The notes under the pieces were generated by a model. It ran no database searches. It saw only the letters and a program-made list of their open reading frames with translations, and had not been told where the DNA came from. Shown here piece by piece: positions 41,625 through 50,189 of a DNA stretch of 64,000 nt (the first letter of the stretch is position 1; every line of letters starts with the position of its first letter). Location: NCBI RefSeq assembly GCF_010727125.1, contig NZ_AP022564.1, positions 4,278,001 through 4,342,000 on the forward strand, in the 5' to 3' direction. The position numbers were made by a program, and so were the translations under genes. The DNA comes from Mycolicibacter terrae. Its GTDB lineage: Bacteria > Actinomycetota > Actinomycetes > Mycobacteriales > Mycobacteriaceae.

Positions 41625-43142
41625 TCAGTTGCCGTACAGATGCAGCGCCCGGCCGGTCACGGTGGCCACATCGCCGCTGAGCCCGGCGATGGGCGGGCCG
41701 CCACGCTGATGGATGACGTTCGCGAGAACGATCACATAGGTGTCCGAGCCCGGGTCGATCCACAGCGTCACGCCGGTGAACCCGGTGTGCCCGAAGCTGC
41801 CGATCGGAAAGATCAACCCGCGCGGCCGGGAGTGCGGCGTATCGATGTCCCAGCCGAAGCCTCGGAGATCCTGGCCGCTGATCGCCGGGTAGTTCGCGGC
41901 CAGCAGTGGATCGATCGTATTGGGCGTGGTTGCATTCGCTTGTTGCGCAGCGGCGTTCGCGGCCGCGACCTGTGTGCCTTCGTGCCCGGGTTGCTGGGGA
42001 GTCGTCATCAACTCCAGGGTCGATCGCCGCAGCGGAAACGGGCTCGGGCGCCCCGCGAGCCGATCGAGTAACGCCTGGGCGTACCTGCCGATATCGCCGG
42101 CGGTCGAGAACACTCCAGCGCTGCCGGCCACCCCTCCCATGCGCCGCGCCGTCGGGTCCTGCACGGCGCCGCGCAGCAGTTGGTCGTAGTCGGGGTTGAT
42201 CCCGGGGGTGTCTTCGTCATGTGCCGTCGGAGCGATGCTGGCCAACAGGTCGGTGCTCCAGCTGCCCGCCGGGCACTCGCCGTCCGGGGATGCGCTCGCG
42301 TCCCATGCGATGGCAGTACCGCGGATCTGGTGGGGTCCACAGGCTTTGGCGGCGGGAAGGTAACGGGTGTCGGTCATGCCCAGCGGAGCAAAGATGTTGT
42401 CCTGCACGTAGGTGTCCAACGGTTGGCCGGTCACCGTCTCGACCAGCGTGCCCAGGATGATGAAGCCGATGTCCGAGTAGTGGAATATCTCGCCGGGGCC
42501 GAATTCCAGCGGTGCGGTCAGTGCGCGCTGAACACCGCCGGCCTTGTCGGCCTCGCTCAGGCCCCACGGGCCCTGGTGGCTCAGATCGCCCCCGATGCCC
42601 GAGGTGTGGGTGAGCAGCATGCGTAATGTCACCTGGGCGCGTCGGGGGTCGCCTGCCTCGTTGAACTCCGGCAGGTAGGTCTGCACCGGTTCGTCGATCT
42701 CGACCCGGCCCTGTTCGTACAGCTGCAAGACGGCGACGGCCGTCGCGAGGCACTTCGTCAACGACGCGATGTCGAAGATCGTGTCCTCGGTCATCGGTTC
42801 GGCCGGCGAGGGCGAGCCGTCGAGCCCGGGTTCGCCGTCGAGTTTGCGCGCGCCGAAGGCCCGGCTGAAGGCGATCGTGCCGGCGTGCCCGATCCGGACC
42901 ACCGCACCCGGCAGTCGGGGAACCGCGATCGCGTCGTTCATCAGCGCAGAAACCGGCGCGACCAGCTCCTCGCGAGGTAGGTGGGGCACATCCTCACGAG
43001 CTGTGACGGGCACCGTGGCGGACGGAATGCCGGCCGGCGGTGGCGGGGGCGCCGGGTGGCTACACGACGGGGCCGTCGCCAGCGCGAACGCGACGACTCC
43101 CACGGCGCAGGACCGGGTGATGCGCGATCTCGACACTGTCAC
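41625..43142 (-). CDS. Beta-lactamase/penicillin-binding-like serine hydrolase, exported
   Basis: A 505-residue class C-type serine hydrolase. The N-terminus (VSRSRITRSCAVGVVAFALATAPSC) is a signal with a possible lipobox cysteine. Motifs are SLTK for SxxK, YSD in FHYSDIGF for YxN, and HTGF in FGHTGFTG for the third box. A proline linker follows the cysteine. Mycobacterial relatives act as esterases or peptidases rather than beta-lactamases. A variable Ala/Gln loop lies near residue 390. It sits 58 bp downstream of nothing co-directional, so it is probably its own unit. Confidence 0.86.
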   Translation of the reverse strand: MTVSRSRITRSCAVGVVAFALATAPSCSHPAPPPPPAGIPSATVPVTAREDVPHLPREELVAPVSALMNDAIAVPRLPGAVVRIGHAGTIAFSRAFGARKLDGEPGLDGSPSPAEPMTEDTIFDIASLTKCLATAVAVLQLYEQGRVEIDEPVQTYLPEFNEAGDPRRAQVTLRMLLTHTSGIGGDLSHQGPWGLSEADKAGGVQRALTAPLEFGPGEIFHYSDIGFIILGTLVETVTGQPLDTYVQDNIFAPLGMTDTRYLPAAKACGPHQIRGTAIAWDASASPDGECPAGSWSTDLLASIAPTAHDEDTPGINPDYDQLLRGAVQDPTARRMGGVAGSAGVFSTAGDIGRYAQALLDRLAGRPSPFPLRRSTLELMTTPQQPGHEGTQVAAANAAAQQANATTPNTIDPLLAANYPAISGQDLRGFGWDIDTPHSRPRGLIFPIGSFGHTGFTGVTLWIDPGSDTYVIVLANVIHQRGGPPIAGLSGDVATVTGRALHLYGN

Positions 43143-43186
43143 AGCATCGACGGTAACGAGCTGTCAGGAGTGCCACGACCGACGCG

Positions 43187-44167
43187 CTAGCCGTCCGCCG
43201 GGAACCAGAAGTCGAGGGTGTCCTCGACCCCGCTCCAGGGGATGCCCATCCAGTCGCCGAAGAAGTTCTCGATGTTGCCGAAGGCGCTGTAGAAGAAGGC
43301 CACCACCGAGTAGAACAGGCCTTCCCACCAGCCGCTGTCGACCAGCCCGTGCGGCCACGCGTTGAGCCAGGCACCGAACTGGTCGAAATCACCGGCGATG
43401 TCGATGTCGGTGATCATCCCGTCGGTGGTCGCCACGTGGTCGGCCACCTGGTCGGGCGTGAGACCCAGATACATCATGTGCTCGTAGAACAAACCCAACT
43501 CGGAGGTGGACGTCGGGTCGGTGACCGGGTCGCCGGGGATCGTGTAGTCGGTTACCGCGAACGCGTCGTTCGGGGTCTGGACGCCGTTGAGCAGGGCGGT
43601 GTCGAAGAAGTCGGGAGATGAGCCGCCACCCGTATCCGGCGACGCGGTGTCCGCCCCGACCGGATTGCCGATGAACACGAAATGCAGCACATTCGGATCG
43701 ACGCCGTCGTGGGCCAGCTGGGCCATGGCGATCGAACCGGCTGTGGCGCCCTGCGACCACCCGAACACAAACAGCGGGTTCTCGGCGTCGTAGGCGTCCG
43801 GGTTTGCGTTGAGCTCGGCGTGCACCGCCCGCACGATCTCGGCTGCGCCGACGAAACTGCTGTGGCCCTGCTGGATGAGGGCCGGAGTCGACAGGATCCG
43901 CAGCGGCGCGTCGCACACGTCGGCGCCGACCACGCACGAGGCCGGGTCGTCGCCGCCGTCGAAGCCCAAGGGTTGCAGGAAGAGGTCGGCCGCGGTCTGG
44001 GCGAATGTCGGCGACGGCGTCGACAAGATCGTCGGGCCGACGAAGAACGCCGTGCCGGCAAGCAGGCTCACGTCGATCTGCGTGGCGTGTGCCGCCGGAG
44101 CGGCGTACACGCCGCCTGCCACGGTGCCGGCGATCGCGATCGGGGCGAAGGCCTTGGTCAGTATCAC
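43187..44167 (-). CDS. Exported PE-PPE domain serine hydrolase, inverted paralogue
   Basis: 326 residues. Signal MILTKAFAPIAIAGTVAGGVYAAPAAHA, then TFAQTAADLFLQPLGFDGGDD, nucleophile FGWSQGATAGS, HFVFIGNP, TPNDAF and LTPDQVADH. The C-terminal aromatic segment (FGNIENFFGDWMGIPWSGVEDTLDFWFP in parts) is almost the same in the divergent neighbour at 44392. The two are close paralogues in inverted orientation, 224 bp apart. GGGAG-type sequence precedes the ATG. Substrate unknown; likely cell-envelope lipid esters by family analogy. Confidence 0.87.
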   Translation of the reverse strand: MILTKAFAPIAIAGTVAGGVYAAPAAHATQIDVSLLAGTAFFVGPTILSTPSPTFAQTAADLFLQPLGFDGGDDPASCVVGADVCDAPLRILSTPALIQQGHSSFVGAAEIVRAVHAELNANPDAYDAENPLFVFGWSQGATAGSIAMAQLAHDGVDPNVLHFVFIGNPVGADTASPDTGGGSSPDFFDTALLNGVQTPNDAFAVTDYTIPGDPVTDPTSTSELGLFYEHMMYLGLTPDQVADHVATTDGMITDIDIAGDFDQFGAWLNAWPHGLVDSGWWEGLFYSVVAFFYSAFGNIENFFGDWMGIPWSGVEDTLDFWFPADG

Positions 44168-44225
44168 GGGAGTTCCTCCACCACCGGCCTACCGGCTATC
44201 GGAAACTAAAAATTACCTGAGGGCG

Positions 44226-44255
44226 ATCATGGCAGGCGCGCTCGGCGGAAGTCAA
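44226..44255 (-). promoter_or_regulatory. Promoter of minus-strand PE-PPE hydrolase
   Basis: TTGACT (44255-44250), 18 bp, CATGAT (44231-44226) on the minus strand. The A/T-rich leader with CTAAAAAT-type sequence resembles that of the gene ending at 38451. Confidence 0.65.
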
Positions 44256-44306
44256 TGGACGGTCAGCGAGAATGGTGCTGGCCAGCGGGCACACCGCGGC
44301 ATCTTC

Positions 44307-44336
44307 ATTGACTCTCCTCCCACGAGAATGGCATTA
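44307..44336 (+). promoter_or_regulatory. Promoter of plus-strand PE-PPE hydrolase
   Basis: TTGACT, 18 bp, CATTAT. The -35 is identical to that of the divergent paralogue and the -10 differs by one base. Confidence 0.65.
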
Positions 44337-44391
44337 TCAGCTCTTCCAGTTCGGTCGACCCAGCTCTTACATAAGCCCTAGGTGTGTCGGA

Positions 44392-45372
44392 ATGAACGTA
44401 ACCAAAGCTTTCGCTCCCATCGCCGCTGCCAGCGTCATCGCCGCCGGCGTCGCCGGAACTCCGGCCATCCACACGACGCTCGCACGTTTCACCCTGCTGT
44501 CCGACACCGCGATCTTCGTCGGCGGAACCATGCTGCCGACGCCGTCAGCGACGTTCGCTCAGACCGCAGCCGACCTGTTCCTGCAGCCACTGGGATTCGA
44601 CGCCGGAGACGATCCGACGGTGTGCGTGATCGGCGTCGGCGACTGCGATTCCCCGTTGCAGGTGCTGACCACCCCGCAGCTCATCCTGCAGGGCCACAGC
44701 AGTTTCGTCGGGGCGGCCGAGATCGTCCGCGCCGTACACGCCGAACTCGATGCCAACCCGAGCGCCTACGACGCCGATAACCCGCTGTGGGTGTTCGGTT
44801 ACTCGCAGGGCGCCACGGCCGGTTCGATCGCCATGGCGCAGCTGGCCCACGACGGCGTCGACCCGCAGGCGCTGCACTTCGTGTTCATCGGCGACCCGTC
44901 CGATGCGAACGGCTCCTGGCCGAATAACACGAGCGACACACTCTGGGACCGGCTCTTCGACATGCCGATACTGAACGGCAACCAGACCCCCAACGACGCG
45001 TTCCCGACAACCATCTACACCTTCCCGGGTGATCCCGTCGCCGACGCCAGCTCCAACTCCGTGCTTGGCCTGTTCTACGAGCACGTCATGTATCTGGGGC
45101 TCACCCCGGATCAGGTCGCCGACCACACCGGGACCGACGACGGCATGATCACCAACATCGACATCTCCGGTGACATCGACCAATTCAGTACCTGGCTCAA
45201 CGCGTTCGGCAACGGATTGCTCGACAGCGCCGGGTTTGACGCCCTGTTCAATTCGATTGTGGCCTTTGTCTACAACGCGTTCGGCAACATCGAGAGCTTC
45301 TTCACCGACTGGATGGGCATCGACTGGGGTGGGGTCGAAGACACGCTTGACTACTGGTTCCCGGCGGCCTGA
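44392..45372 (+). CDS. Exported PE-PPE domain serine hydrolase
   Basis: 326 residues from ATG 44392 (MNVTKAFAPIAAASVIAAGVAGTPA signal). Blocks TFAQTAADLFLQPLGFDAGDD, FGYSQGATAGS, HFVFIGDP, TPNDAFPTTIYTF, LTPDQVADH and a C-terminal DYWFPAA match the divergent neighbour closely. The extra 40 residues of the longer open frame cross the promoter and are rejected. A cysteine pair (CVIGVGDC) parallels CVVGADVC in the neighbour. A strong hairpin follows the stop. Confidence 0.88.
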   Translation: MNVTKAFAPIAAASVIAAGVAGTPAIHTTLARFTLLSDTAIFVGGTMLPTPSATFAQTAADLFLQPLGFDAGDDPTVCVIGVGDCDSPLQVLTTPQLILQGHSSFVGAAEIVRAVHAELDANPSAYDADNPLWVFGYSQGATAGSIAMAQLAHDGVDPQALHFVFIGDPSDANGSWPNNTSDTLWDRLFDMPILNGNQTPNDAFPTTIYTFPGDPVADASSNSVLGLFYEHVMYLGLTPDQVADHTGTDDGMITNIDISGDIDQFSTWLNAFGNGLLDSAGFDALFNSIVAFVYNAFGNIESFFTDWMGIDWGGVEDTLDYWFPAA

Positions 45373-45380
45373 GCGATCCG

Positions 45381-45402
45381 GGCCGGGCGCTCCCGCCCGG
45401 CC
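45381..45402 (+). terminator. Stem-loop after PE-PPE hydrolase gene
   Basis: GGCCGGGCG, loop CTCC, CGCCCGGCC: a perfect 9-bp stem without a T-tract, a common actinobacterial form. It starts eight bases after the stop. Confidence 0.6.
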
Positions 45403-45501
45403 GGGCGCGTTCGATGCGTTTGACGCCTCGACGAAGCGGTAATCCCAGGTGTTCGGGCCGGCGATGTGGACGCCGACCTTGACGGCTTAGGGGACCGGTC
45501 C

Positions 45502-46881
45502 ATGGGCTTCGACCTCACGCCGACGGCGGCTCAGCACGACCTTGCCCGTCGCATCCACCAATTCGCCGAGTCGGTGATCCGGCCGGTCGCACTCGACTAC
45601 GACCAGCGCCAAGACTTCCCCTGGCCGGTCCTGGAGGAGGCCGCCGTGCAGGGCTTCTACAGCCCGTTGTTCTACCGCGACCTGATCGGCGACTCGACGG
45701 GGCTGTCGTTGCCGATGTTCATGGAAGAGCTGTTCTGGGGCTGCGCCGGCATCGGGCTCGCGATCGTGATGCCGGCGTTGGCGCTGTCGGCGATCGGGCA
45801 GGCCGCCACCGCCGAACAGATGCTGCAGTGGGCACCGGAATGTTTCGGTACGCCGGGCGATCTCAAACTCGCGGCCCTGGCGATCTCCGAGCCCGAAGGC
45901 GGCAGCGACGTCCGTAACCTGCGCACCACCGCCCGCCGCGACGGCGACGACTGGATCATCGACGGCCACAAGATGTGGATCGGCAACGGCGGCATCGCCA
46001 ACGTGCACGTGGTCAACGCCGTCGTGGACCCGGAACTGGGCCACCGCGGTCAGGCGCTGTTCATCGTGCCCGGCGGCATCCCGGGCCTGGAATTGGTCCG
46101 CAAACTCGACAAGCTGGGCTGCCGGGCGTCCCACACCGCCGAACTGCGGTTCGACGGGGTCCGCGTCCCGGCGGACAATCTGCTCGGCGGTCAGGACAAG
46201 CTCGACCACAAACTCGCCAAAGCCCGCGAAGTCCTTTCCGGCGCCGCGCCATCCGGTTCGGCAACACTGGGCACCTTCGAACAGACCCGGCCGATGGTCG
46301 CCGCCCAGGCGATCGGCATCGCCCGCGCCGCACTGGAATACGCGACCGACTACGCCACCCGCCGGGAGGCCTTCGGCGGCCCGATCATCGACAACCAGGG
46401 CATCGCGTTCCCGCTGGCCGAGCTGGCCACCGCGATCGACGCCGCGCGGCTGCTGACCTGGCGGGCGTCGTGGATGGCGGCCAGCGGGATCGCGTTCAGC
46501 CGCGGCGAGGGATCGATGGCCAAGCTGGCCGCCAGCGAGGTGGCGGTGCGAGTCACCGAGCGAGCCGTGCAGACCCTGGGCGGATGGGGCTACATCACCG
46601 ACCACCCGGTGGAGAAGTGGTACCGAGACGCCAAGCTGTACACCATCTTCGAAGGCACCAGCGAGATTCAGCGGATGGTGATCGCCCAGGCGCTGGGCGC
46701 CGCGGTCGGCACTCCGCCACTGCACGTCGAGATCGAGCCGTCCGGCGGACCGCTGAACCGGATGTTCGGTCGCGGCACGCCGCTGCGCACCCGGGCAGCC
46801 GCCCGAGCGCTGGCAATGCAGGACCGCGTCCCCGCGCCGGTGCTGCGGGCAGCCATGAAAATACTGCGGCCACCGAAATAA
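45502..46881 (+). CDS. Acyl-CoA dehydrogenase family flavoprotein
   Basis: A 459-residue FAD enzyme oxidising an acyl-CoA. Domain order is the N-terminal helices, the beta domain with ALAISEPEGGSDVRNLRTTA and MWIGNGG, then the C-terminal helices with YATRREAFGGPI, QTLGGWGY and the catalytic-base region YTIFEGTSEIQRMVI. ATG 45502 (MGFDLTP) follows AGGGGA; the GTG at 45466 lacks such a site. The C-terminus has about 60 extra residues. It precedes the PAP2-kinase gene on the other strand; chain-length specificity is unknown. Confidence 0.92.
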   Translation: MGFDLTPTAAQHDLARRIHQFAESVIRPVALDYDQRQDFPWPVLEEAAVQGFYSPLFYRDLIGDSTGLSLPMFMEELFWGCAGIGLAIVMPALALSAIGQAATAEQMLQWAPECFGTPGDLKLAALAISEPEGGSDVRNLRTTARRDGDDWIIDGHKMWIGNGGIANVHVVNAVVDPELGHRGQALFIVPGGIPGLELVRKLDKLGCRASHTAELRFDGVRVPADNLLGGQDKLDHKLAKAREVLSGAAPSGSATLGTFEQTRPMVAAQAIGIARAALEYATDYATRREAFGGPIIDNQGIAFPLAELATAIDAARLLTWRASWMAASGIAFSRGEGSMAKLAASEVAVRVTERAVQTLGGWGYITDHPVEKWYRDAKLYTIFEGTSEIQRMVIAQALGAAVGTPPLHVEIEPSGGPLNRMFGRGTPLRTRAAARALAMQDRVPAPVLRAAMKILRPPK

Positions 46882-46888
46882 CCGATCA

Positions 46889-48388
46889 TCAGCGCGCGCC
46901 CGAGGGCATCGGCCGAAACACCTGCAACGCGCGGTAGCACACGGTGAACTCCGCCTCCGTGCACGCGTTGTCGACTTCCCCGTCGCACGCGATCGGGACC
47001 GGACCCTCGGTGCTGGTGAACCGGAATTGCGGAACCCGAAGCTCGTGATAAAGCCGGCTGCGCTGCAGCCGCCCGGTCAGCAGGGCCGCGAGGATCCGCA
47101 GCGTGGACCACGGCCGGCCGGCTTCCAGGATCCGCACGTCCAACAGCCCGTCGTCCATCCGGTGCCGTACGGCCGGAGCGAAACCGGCCGGCAGATACTC
47201 CGAGTTGCCGAGGAAGAACAGCGACGTCTGCAGGGTCTTGCCGTCGTAGGAGATGCGCACCGGCCGTTCCCGGCGCAGCGTCATCAACATGGCGTAGGCG
47301 CTGGCCAGCGGCTTGCCGAGCTTGTGCTCCAACCGCTCCCGACGGCGAACGAACGTCGGGTAAGCGCCGATGCTGGCCGTGTTGACCACGGTCGTCTCAT
47401 CGTTGAACCGCACCACGTCCACCCGCGACAGGCTGCCTTCGGCAATGGCCCGGACGGTTTTCGCGGTGGCGTCGCAGCCGATGTCCTTGGCGAAGTGATT
47501 CAGCGTGCCGCCGGGAAACACCGCCAGCGGCAGACCGCGTTCCACCGCGACGCCGGCCGCCGCTGCCACCGACCCGTCACCGCCGGCGATCGCGAGCACC
47601 TCAGCGGAGTCGGCCGCCCGGCGCAGGGCTTCGGCCACGTCGTCGTCGGGGCCGAGTTCGACGACGGCGACGGCCGGCAGCGCGTGGCGCACCTGCTCGG
47701 CGACCTCACCGGCGCTCCCGCCGCCGGACCGGGTGTTGACCACCAATGTCACGCCGGCGCCGTCGGGACGCGCGGGGCAGGCGACCCGCAGGGCGGTGGT
47801 GTGCGGCGGCGGCGGGGACGCGATCGGCGGTACCAGTCGGGCCCCGAACACCGCGATCGAGGCACCGATACCCAGCCCGGCGAGCACATCGCCGGGGTAG
47901 TGGGCGCCGGTGGCGACCCGGGACAGGCCGACCAGACCGGCCAGCCCGGCAACGGGCAGGCCCAGCAGGGGGCTCTCCAATCCCACCCCGGTGGCGAAGG
48001 CTGCCGCGCTGGCGGAGTGGCCGGACGGCAACGAGTTCGACAGCGGCAGCCGGTGAGCGCGGCGTAGCAGGGGTACCAGCATGATGTCGGGGCGCGCGCG
48101 GGGCCGGATCCGCTTGACCAGCTGGTTGGTCACCAGGCTGGTGACCGCCAGGCTGACCACTCCGCGCGCGGCGGCGCGCTGGGCCGCCGGGCGGCCGGTC
48201 ATGGCCATGGCCGCCGCCAGCGCAAGCCAGAGTTTCGAGTGGTCGGCGGCGCGGGTCAGTGCCGGCATCGTGGTGTCGAGCAGCCGGCTGGGGGAGTGCG
48301 CAATCGCCGTGAACACCTCGGCGTCGAGCTTGCCGAGGCCTTCGGTGATGCGAACGAACCCGGTACGTCGGCGCCGCAATGGCGTCAT
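46889..48388 (-). CDS. PAP2 phosphatase / diacylglycerol kinase-type fusion
   Basis: A 499-residue two-domain protein. The N-terminal half is a membrane PAP2 acid phosphatase with KRIRPRARP, PSGHSASAAAFATGV and SRVATGAHYPGDVLAG, all three signature motifs. The C-terminal half is a DAGK catalytic domain with LVVNTRSGGG, AGGDGSVAAAAGVA and GGTLNHFAKDIG. The same chain may thus remove and add lipid phosphate, perhaps on polyprenyl or phosphatidic acid species. ATG 48388 is preceded by GGAGG. Similar fusions occur in other actinobacteria. Confidence 0.9.
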   Translation of the reverse strand: MTPLRRRRTGFVRITEGLGKLDAEVFTAIAHSPSRLLDTTMPALTRAADHSKLWLALAAAMAMTGRPAAQRAAARGVVSLAVTSLVTNQLVKRIRPRARPDIMLVPLLRRAHRLPLSNSLPSGHSASAAAFATGVGLESPLLGLPVAGLAGLVGLSRVATGAHYPGDVLAGLGIGASIAVFGARLVPPIASPPPPHTTALRVACPARPDGAGVTLVVNTRSGGGSAGEVAEQVRHALPAVAVVELGPDDDVAEALRRAADSAEVLAIAGGDGSVAAAAGVAVERGLPLAVFPGGTLNHFAKDIGCDATAKTVRAIAEGSLSRVDVVRFNDETTVVNTASIGAYPTFVRRRERLEHKLGKPLASAYAMLMTLRRERPVRISYDGKTLQTSLFFLGNSEYLPAGFAPAVRHRMDDGLLDVRILEAGRPWSTLRILAALLTGRLQRSRLYHELRVPQFRFTSTEGPVPIACDGEVDNACTEAEFTVCYRALQVFRPMPSGAR

Positions 48389-48512
48389 CACCTGCCCACC
48401 TCCGTCCATCCGGCGCCACTGCAGGTGCCGTGCGGTAGCCCTATACCCGTTTACCGGCGGGGAAACGCACAGCCGGCAACGTCGGCACGGCTTTCGCAGC
48501 CGGACCGCCTTG

Positions 48513-48542
48513 TTGACGCCGACGAAGCCGTGCGGCTAACTT
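48513..48542 (+). promoter_or_regulatory. Near-consensus promoter for a small membrane protein gene
   Basis: TTGACG (48513-48518), 18 bp, TAACTT (48537-48542). Five of six -35 bases match the housekeeping consensus and TAACTT fits TAnnnT. Transcription would start near 48549, nine bases before ATG 48558. Confidence 0.65.
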
Positions 48543-48557
48543 AGGGGCGATCGCGGC

Positions 48558-48716
48558 ATGGCCGTCCACCTGCGCAGACCGCGCGGCGCGGCCGTCGCCC
48601 AGAAACTCACCACAGATTGGAACAGAACTATGGCGTCAGCGGCCCTGGGAGTCTGGACGTGCGTCGCGTGCGTCGTGCTATTGACCCTGGCACTGTTTTT
48701 GTCGACAGGCGCCTAG
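48558..48716 (+). CDS. Small single-span membrane protein, 52 residues
   Basis: The frame reads MAVHLRRPRGAAVAQKLTTD, then WNRTMASAALG and a hydrophobic helix VWTCVACVVLLTLALFLSTG before the stop. The positively charged N-terminus and one membrane span suggest an N-in small membrane protein. A second in-frame ATG at 48630 would give just the helix (28 residues). The strong promoter immediately upstream is the main support. The end overlaps the end of the convergent sigma-factor gene by four bases. No family is recognised and homology would decide. Confidence 0.5.
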   Translation: MAVHLRRPRGAAVAQKLTTDWNRTMASAALGVWTCVACVVLLTLALFLSTGA

Positions 48717-49366
48717 TCAATCCCGCGACGTCGGGTCCCCGAACTTCGCCGCGCGCCGCGTGAGTCGGCCAGCAGGTCGCGCAGCTGGCGGCGGCCGCGG
48801 TTGATCCTTGAACTCACCGTTCCTTGCCGGATGTCCAGCATCGCGGCGATCTCCTTGTAGGAATATCCCACGATGTCGGCAAAGTAGACGGCCACCCGAA
48901 ACTGCTCCGGTAGGTCTTCCATCGCCGCCTTTATCTGCGGGTCCGGTAGTAGGTCGAGCGCCAAATCTTCGGCTGACCGTAACGCCGCCGGCCGGCCGGC
49001 GGCACTGACCAGTCGTCGCCCGGTGATCACCTCTGCCGAAACGTGCACGGGTTGGCGCTTTTTCTTTCGGTAGTCACCGATATAGGTGTTGATCATGATC
49101 CGGAACAGCCATGCCTTGAGGTTGGTCCCCGGCAGGAATGAGTTCAGGCCCGCGTAGGCTTTGATTGCCGTCTCCTGCAGCAGATCCTCCGCATCGGCAT
49201 GGTTGGAGGTCATCCGAAAAGCATGCCGGTAGAGCAGATCAAACAGTGGGACCACATCGCGTTCAAACTCCGCGCCGACCACCGGAGCCGTTCTGGTATC
49301 TCCGCATCCAGCAGCGTCCGGTTCCCGTACTGCCGGCTCCGGTTGACACAGTGAATTTCCGGTCAA
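48713..49366 (-). CDS. ECF sigma factor, SigH-like
   Basis: A 217-residue sigma-70-family factor. Region 2 reads LFDLLYRHAFRMTSNHADAEDLLQETAIKAYAG and LKAWLFRIMINTYIGDYRKKKRQP; region 4 reads LPEQFRVAVYFADIVGYSYKEIAAMLD and GTVSSRINRGRRQLR. SigH of M. tuberculosis, the heat and thiol-stress sigma, is the nearest match I recognise. TTG 49366 overlaps the small-protein stop (TTGA) and has GGGAGG ahead. No anti-sigma gene follows, unlike the sigH-rshA pair, and no promoter for itself other than element E is seen. Confidence 0.87.
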   Translation of the reverse strand: MTGNSLCQPEPAVREPDAAGCGDTRTAPVVGAEFERDVVPLFDLLYRHAFRMTSNHADAEDLLQETAIKAYAGLNSFLPGTNLKAWLFRIMINTYIGDYRKKKRQPVHVSAEVITGRRLVSAAGRPAALRSAEDLALDLLPDPQIKAAMEDLPEQFRVAVYFADIVGYSYKEIAAMLDIRQGTVSSRINRGRRQLRDLLADSRGARRSSGTRRRGID

Positions 49367-49605
49367 CTCGTCGCCTCCCTGATAGCGATCGGCGGGTCGG
49401 CCGCCGGTTGCGGTTGCACACTGACGAGTTCGAGCCCCAGATCCCGGACCCGGTCGAGAAGACCGAACAGCTGTGACTGGTCGCGGATTTCGCCAAAGAA
49501 TCCCGTCTCCGTCGCACCGGACTCCAGTTGCATCCCTTCGAACGCCGACCCGAGTCGCTCCGAGACGCGACCCCGGACGCAGATCCGGTACCTCGTAGGC
49601 TCCAT
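49363..49605 (-). CDS. Small conserved protein, 80 residues, upstream of sigma factor
   Basis: The protein reads RYRICVRGRVSERLGSAFEG, then GFFGEIRDQSQLFGLLDRVRDLGLELVSVQPQ in parts. Its RGRxSERLxSAFEG and GEIRDQxQLxGLLDRxRDLGLEL patterns recur in actinobacterial proteins of unknown function. There is no membrane span or zinc motif, so it is not a classic anti-sigma factor. GGAGAG precedes the ATG, element E lies 29 bp further up, and its stop overlaps the sigma start, making a two-gene unit. Confidence 0.78.
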   Translation of the reverse strand: MEPTRYRICVRGRVSERLGSAFEGMQLESGATETGFFGEIRDQSQLFGLLDRVRDLGLELVSVQPQPAADPPIAIREATS

Positions 49606-49633
49606 CGGTCTCTCCGATCCTCATCTGCTCGCC

Positions 49634-49691
49634 AGCATTCACCGCTGCGGGGTGAGCGGTCATCACCCGGCAGGTCAATTCACCTGGGTGA
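49634..49691 (-). promoter_or_regulatory. Composite regulatory element E (sigma operon promoter)
   Basis: Minus strand: TCACCC-AGGTGA at 49680-49691, GGGTGA at 49663-49668, TCACCC at 49650-49655, -10 AATGCT at 49634-49639. Spacings 0, 11, 7, 10. The downstream stretch CGGTGAATGCTGGC nearly repeats that of element F. Confidence 0.82.
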
Positions 49692-49694
49692 GCT

Positions 49695-50189
49695 TCAGGC
49701 GCGCCCCCGGCGGGAGGCTTCAGCCGTGCCGCCGGGCGACGATGCCCCGCCGAGTACCGCGTAGGCCGCGGCCGCGCTCGCTGCGGAGAAGACGCTGTAG
49801 CTGAGCGGGGCCTCGAAGCCGGCCGACAGCGCCATAGCCGTTCCAAATATGGTGAGCACCAAACACGTTGCTCCACCGACGAGTTGCGGCCAGGCGCCGG
49901 CCAGGAGCAGCAGGCCCAGGATCGCTTCGGTGAACGTGGCAGCCCACGCGATGACGGTCAATAGCGATCCGGAGGCGAAGGGGACAAGCTCATGCGTGTA
50001 GTCGGTGAAAGGGCCCATGCTTCCCCAATTGCCTTGCCCGAACAGCTCCCAAAGGCCGAATCTGTCGGCGACGGCAGACAGAAAGGCCGCCGCGAGTGAC
50101 ACGCGCAGTGCCAGCCGGACAACTCCGATCGAATCGGGTCTATGCACGTGCACTCGCAACGAAGTTCCACCCCCGGCGCGGTCACTCAT
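49695..50189 (-). CDS. DoxX-like membrane protein
   Basis: A 164-residue protein with four membrane helices, starting MSDRAGGGTSLRVHVHRPDS. The pattern GVVRLALRVSLAAAFLSAVADRFG and AWAATFTEAILGLLLLAGAWPQLVGG fits the DoxX family. In mycobacteria DoxX links superoxide dismutase and thiol systems at the membrane, so a redox role is plausible. The ATG overlaps the cupin stop as ATGA (50186-50189). Last gene of the element F operon. Confidence 0.82.
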   Translation of the reverse strand: MSDRAGGGTSLRVHVHRPDSIGVVRLALRVSLAAAFLSAVADRFGLWELFGQGNWGSMGPFTDYTHELVPFASGSLLTVIAWAATFTEAILGLLLLAGAWPQLVGGATCLVLTIFGTAMALSAGFEAPLSYSVFSAASAAAAYAVLGGASSPGGTAEASRRGRA

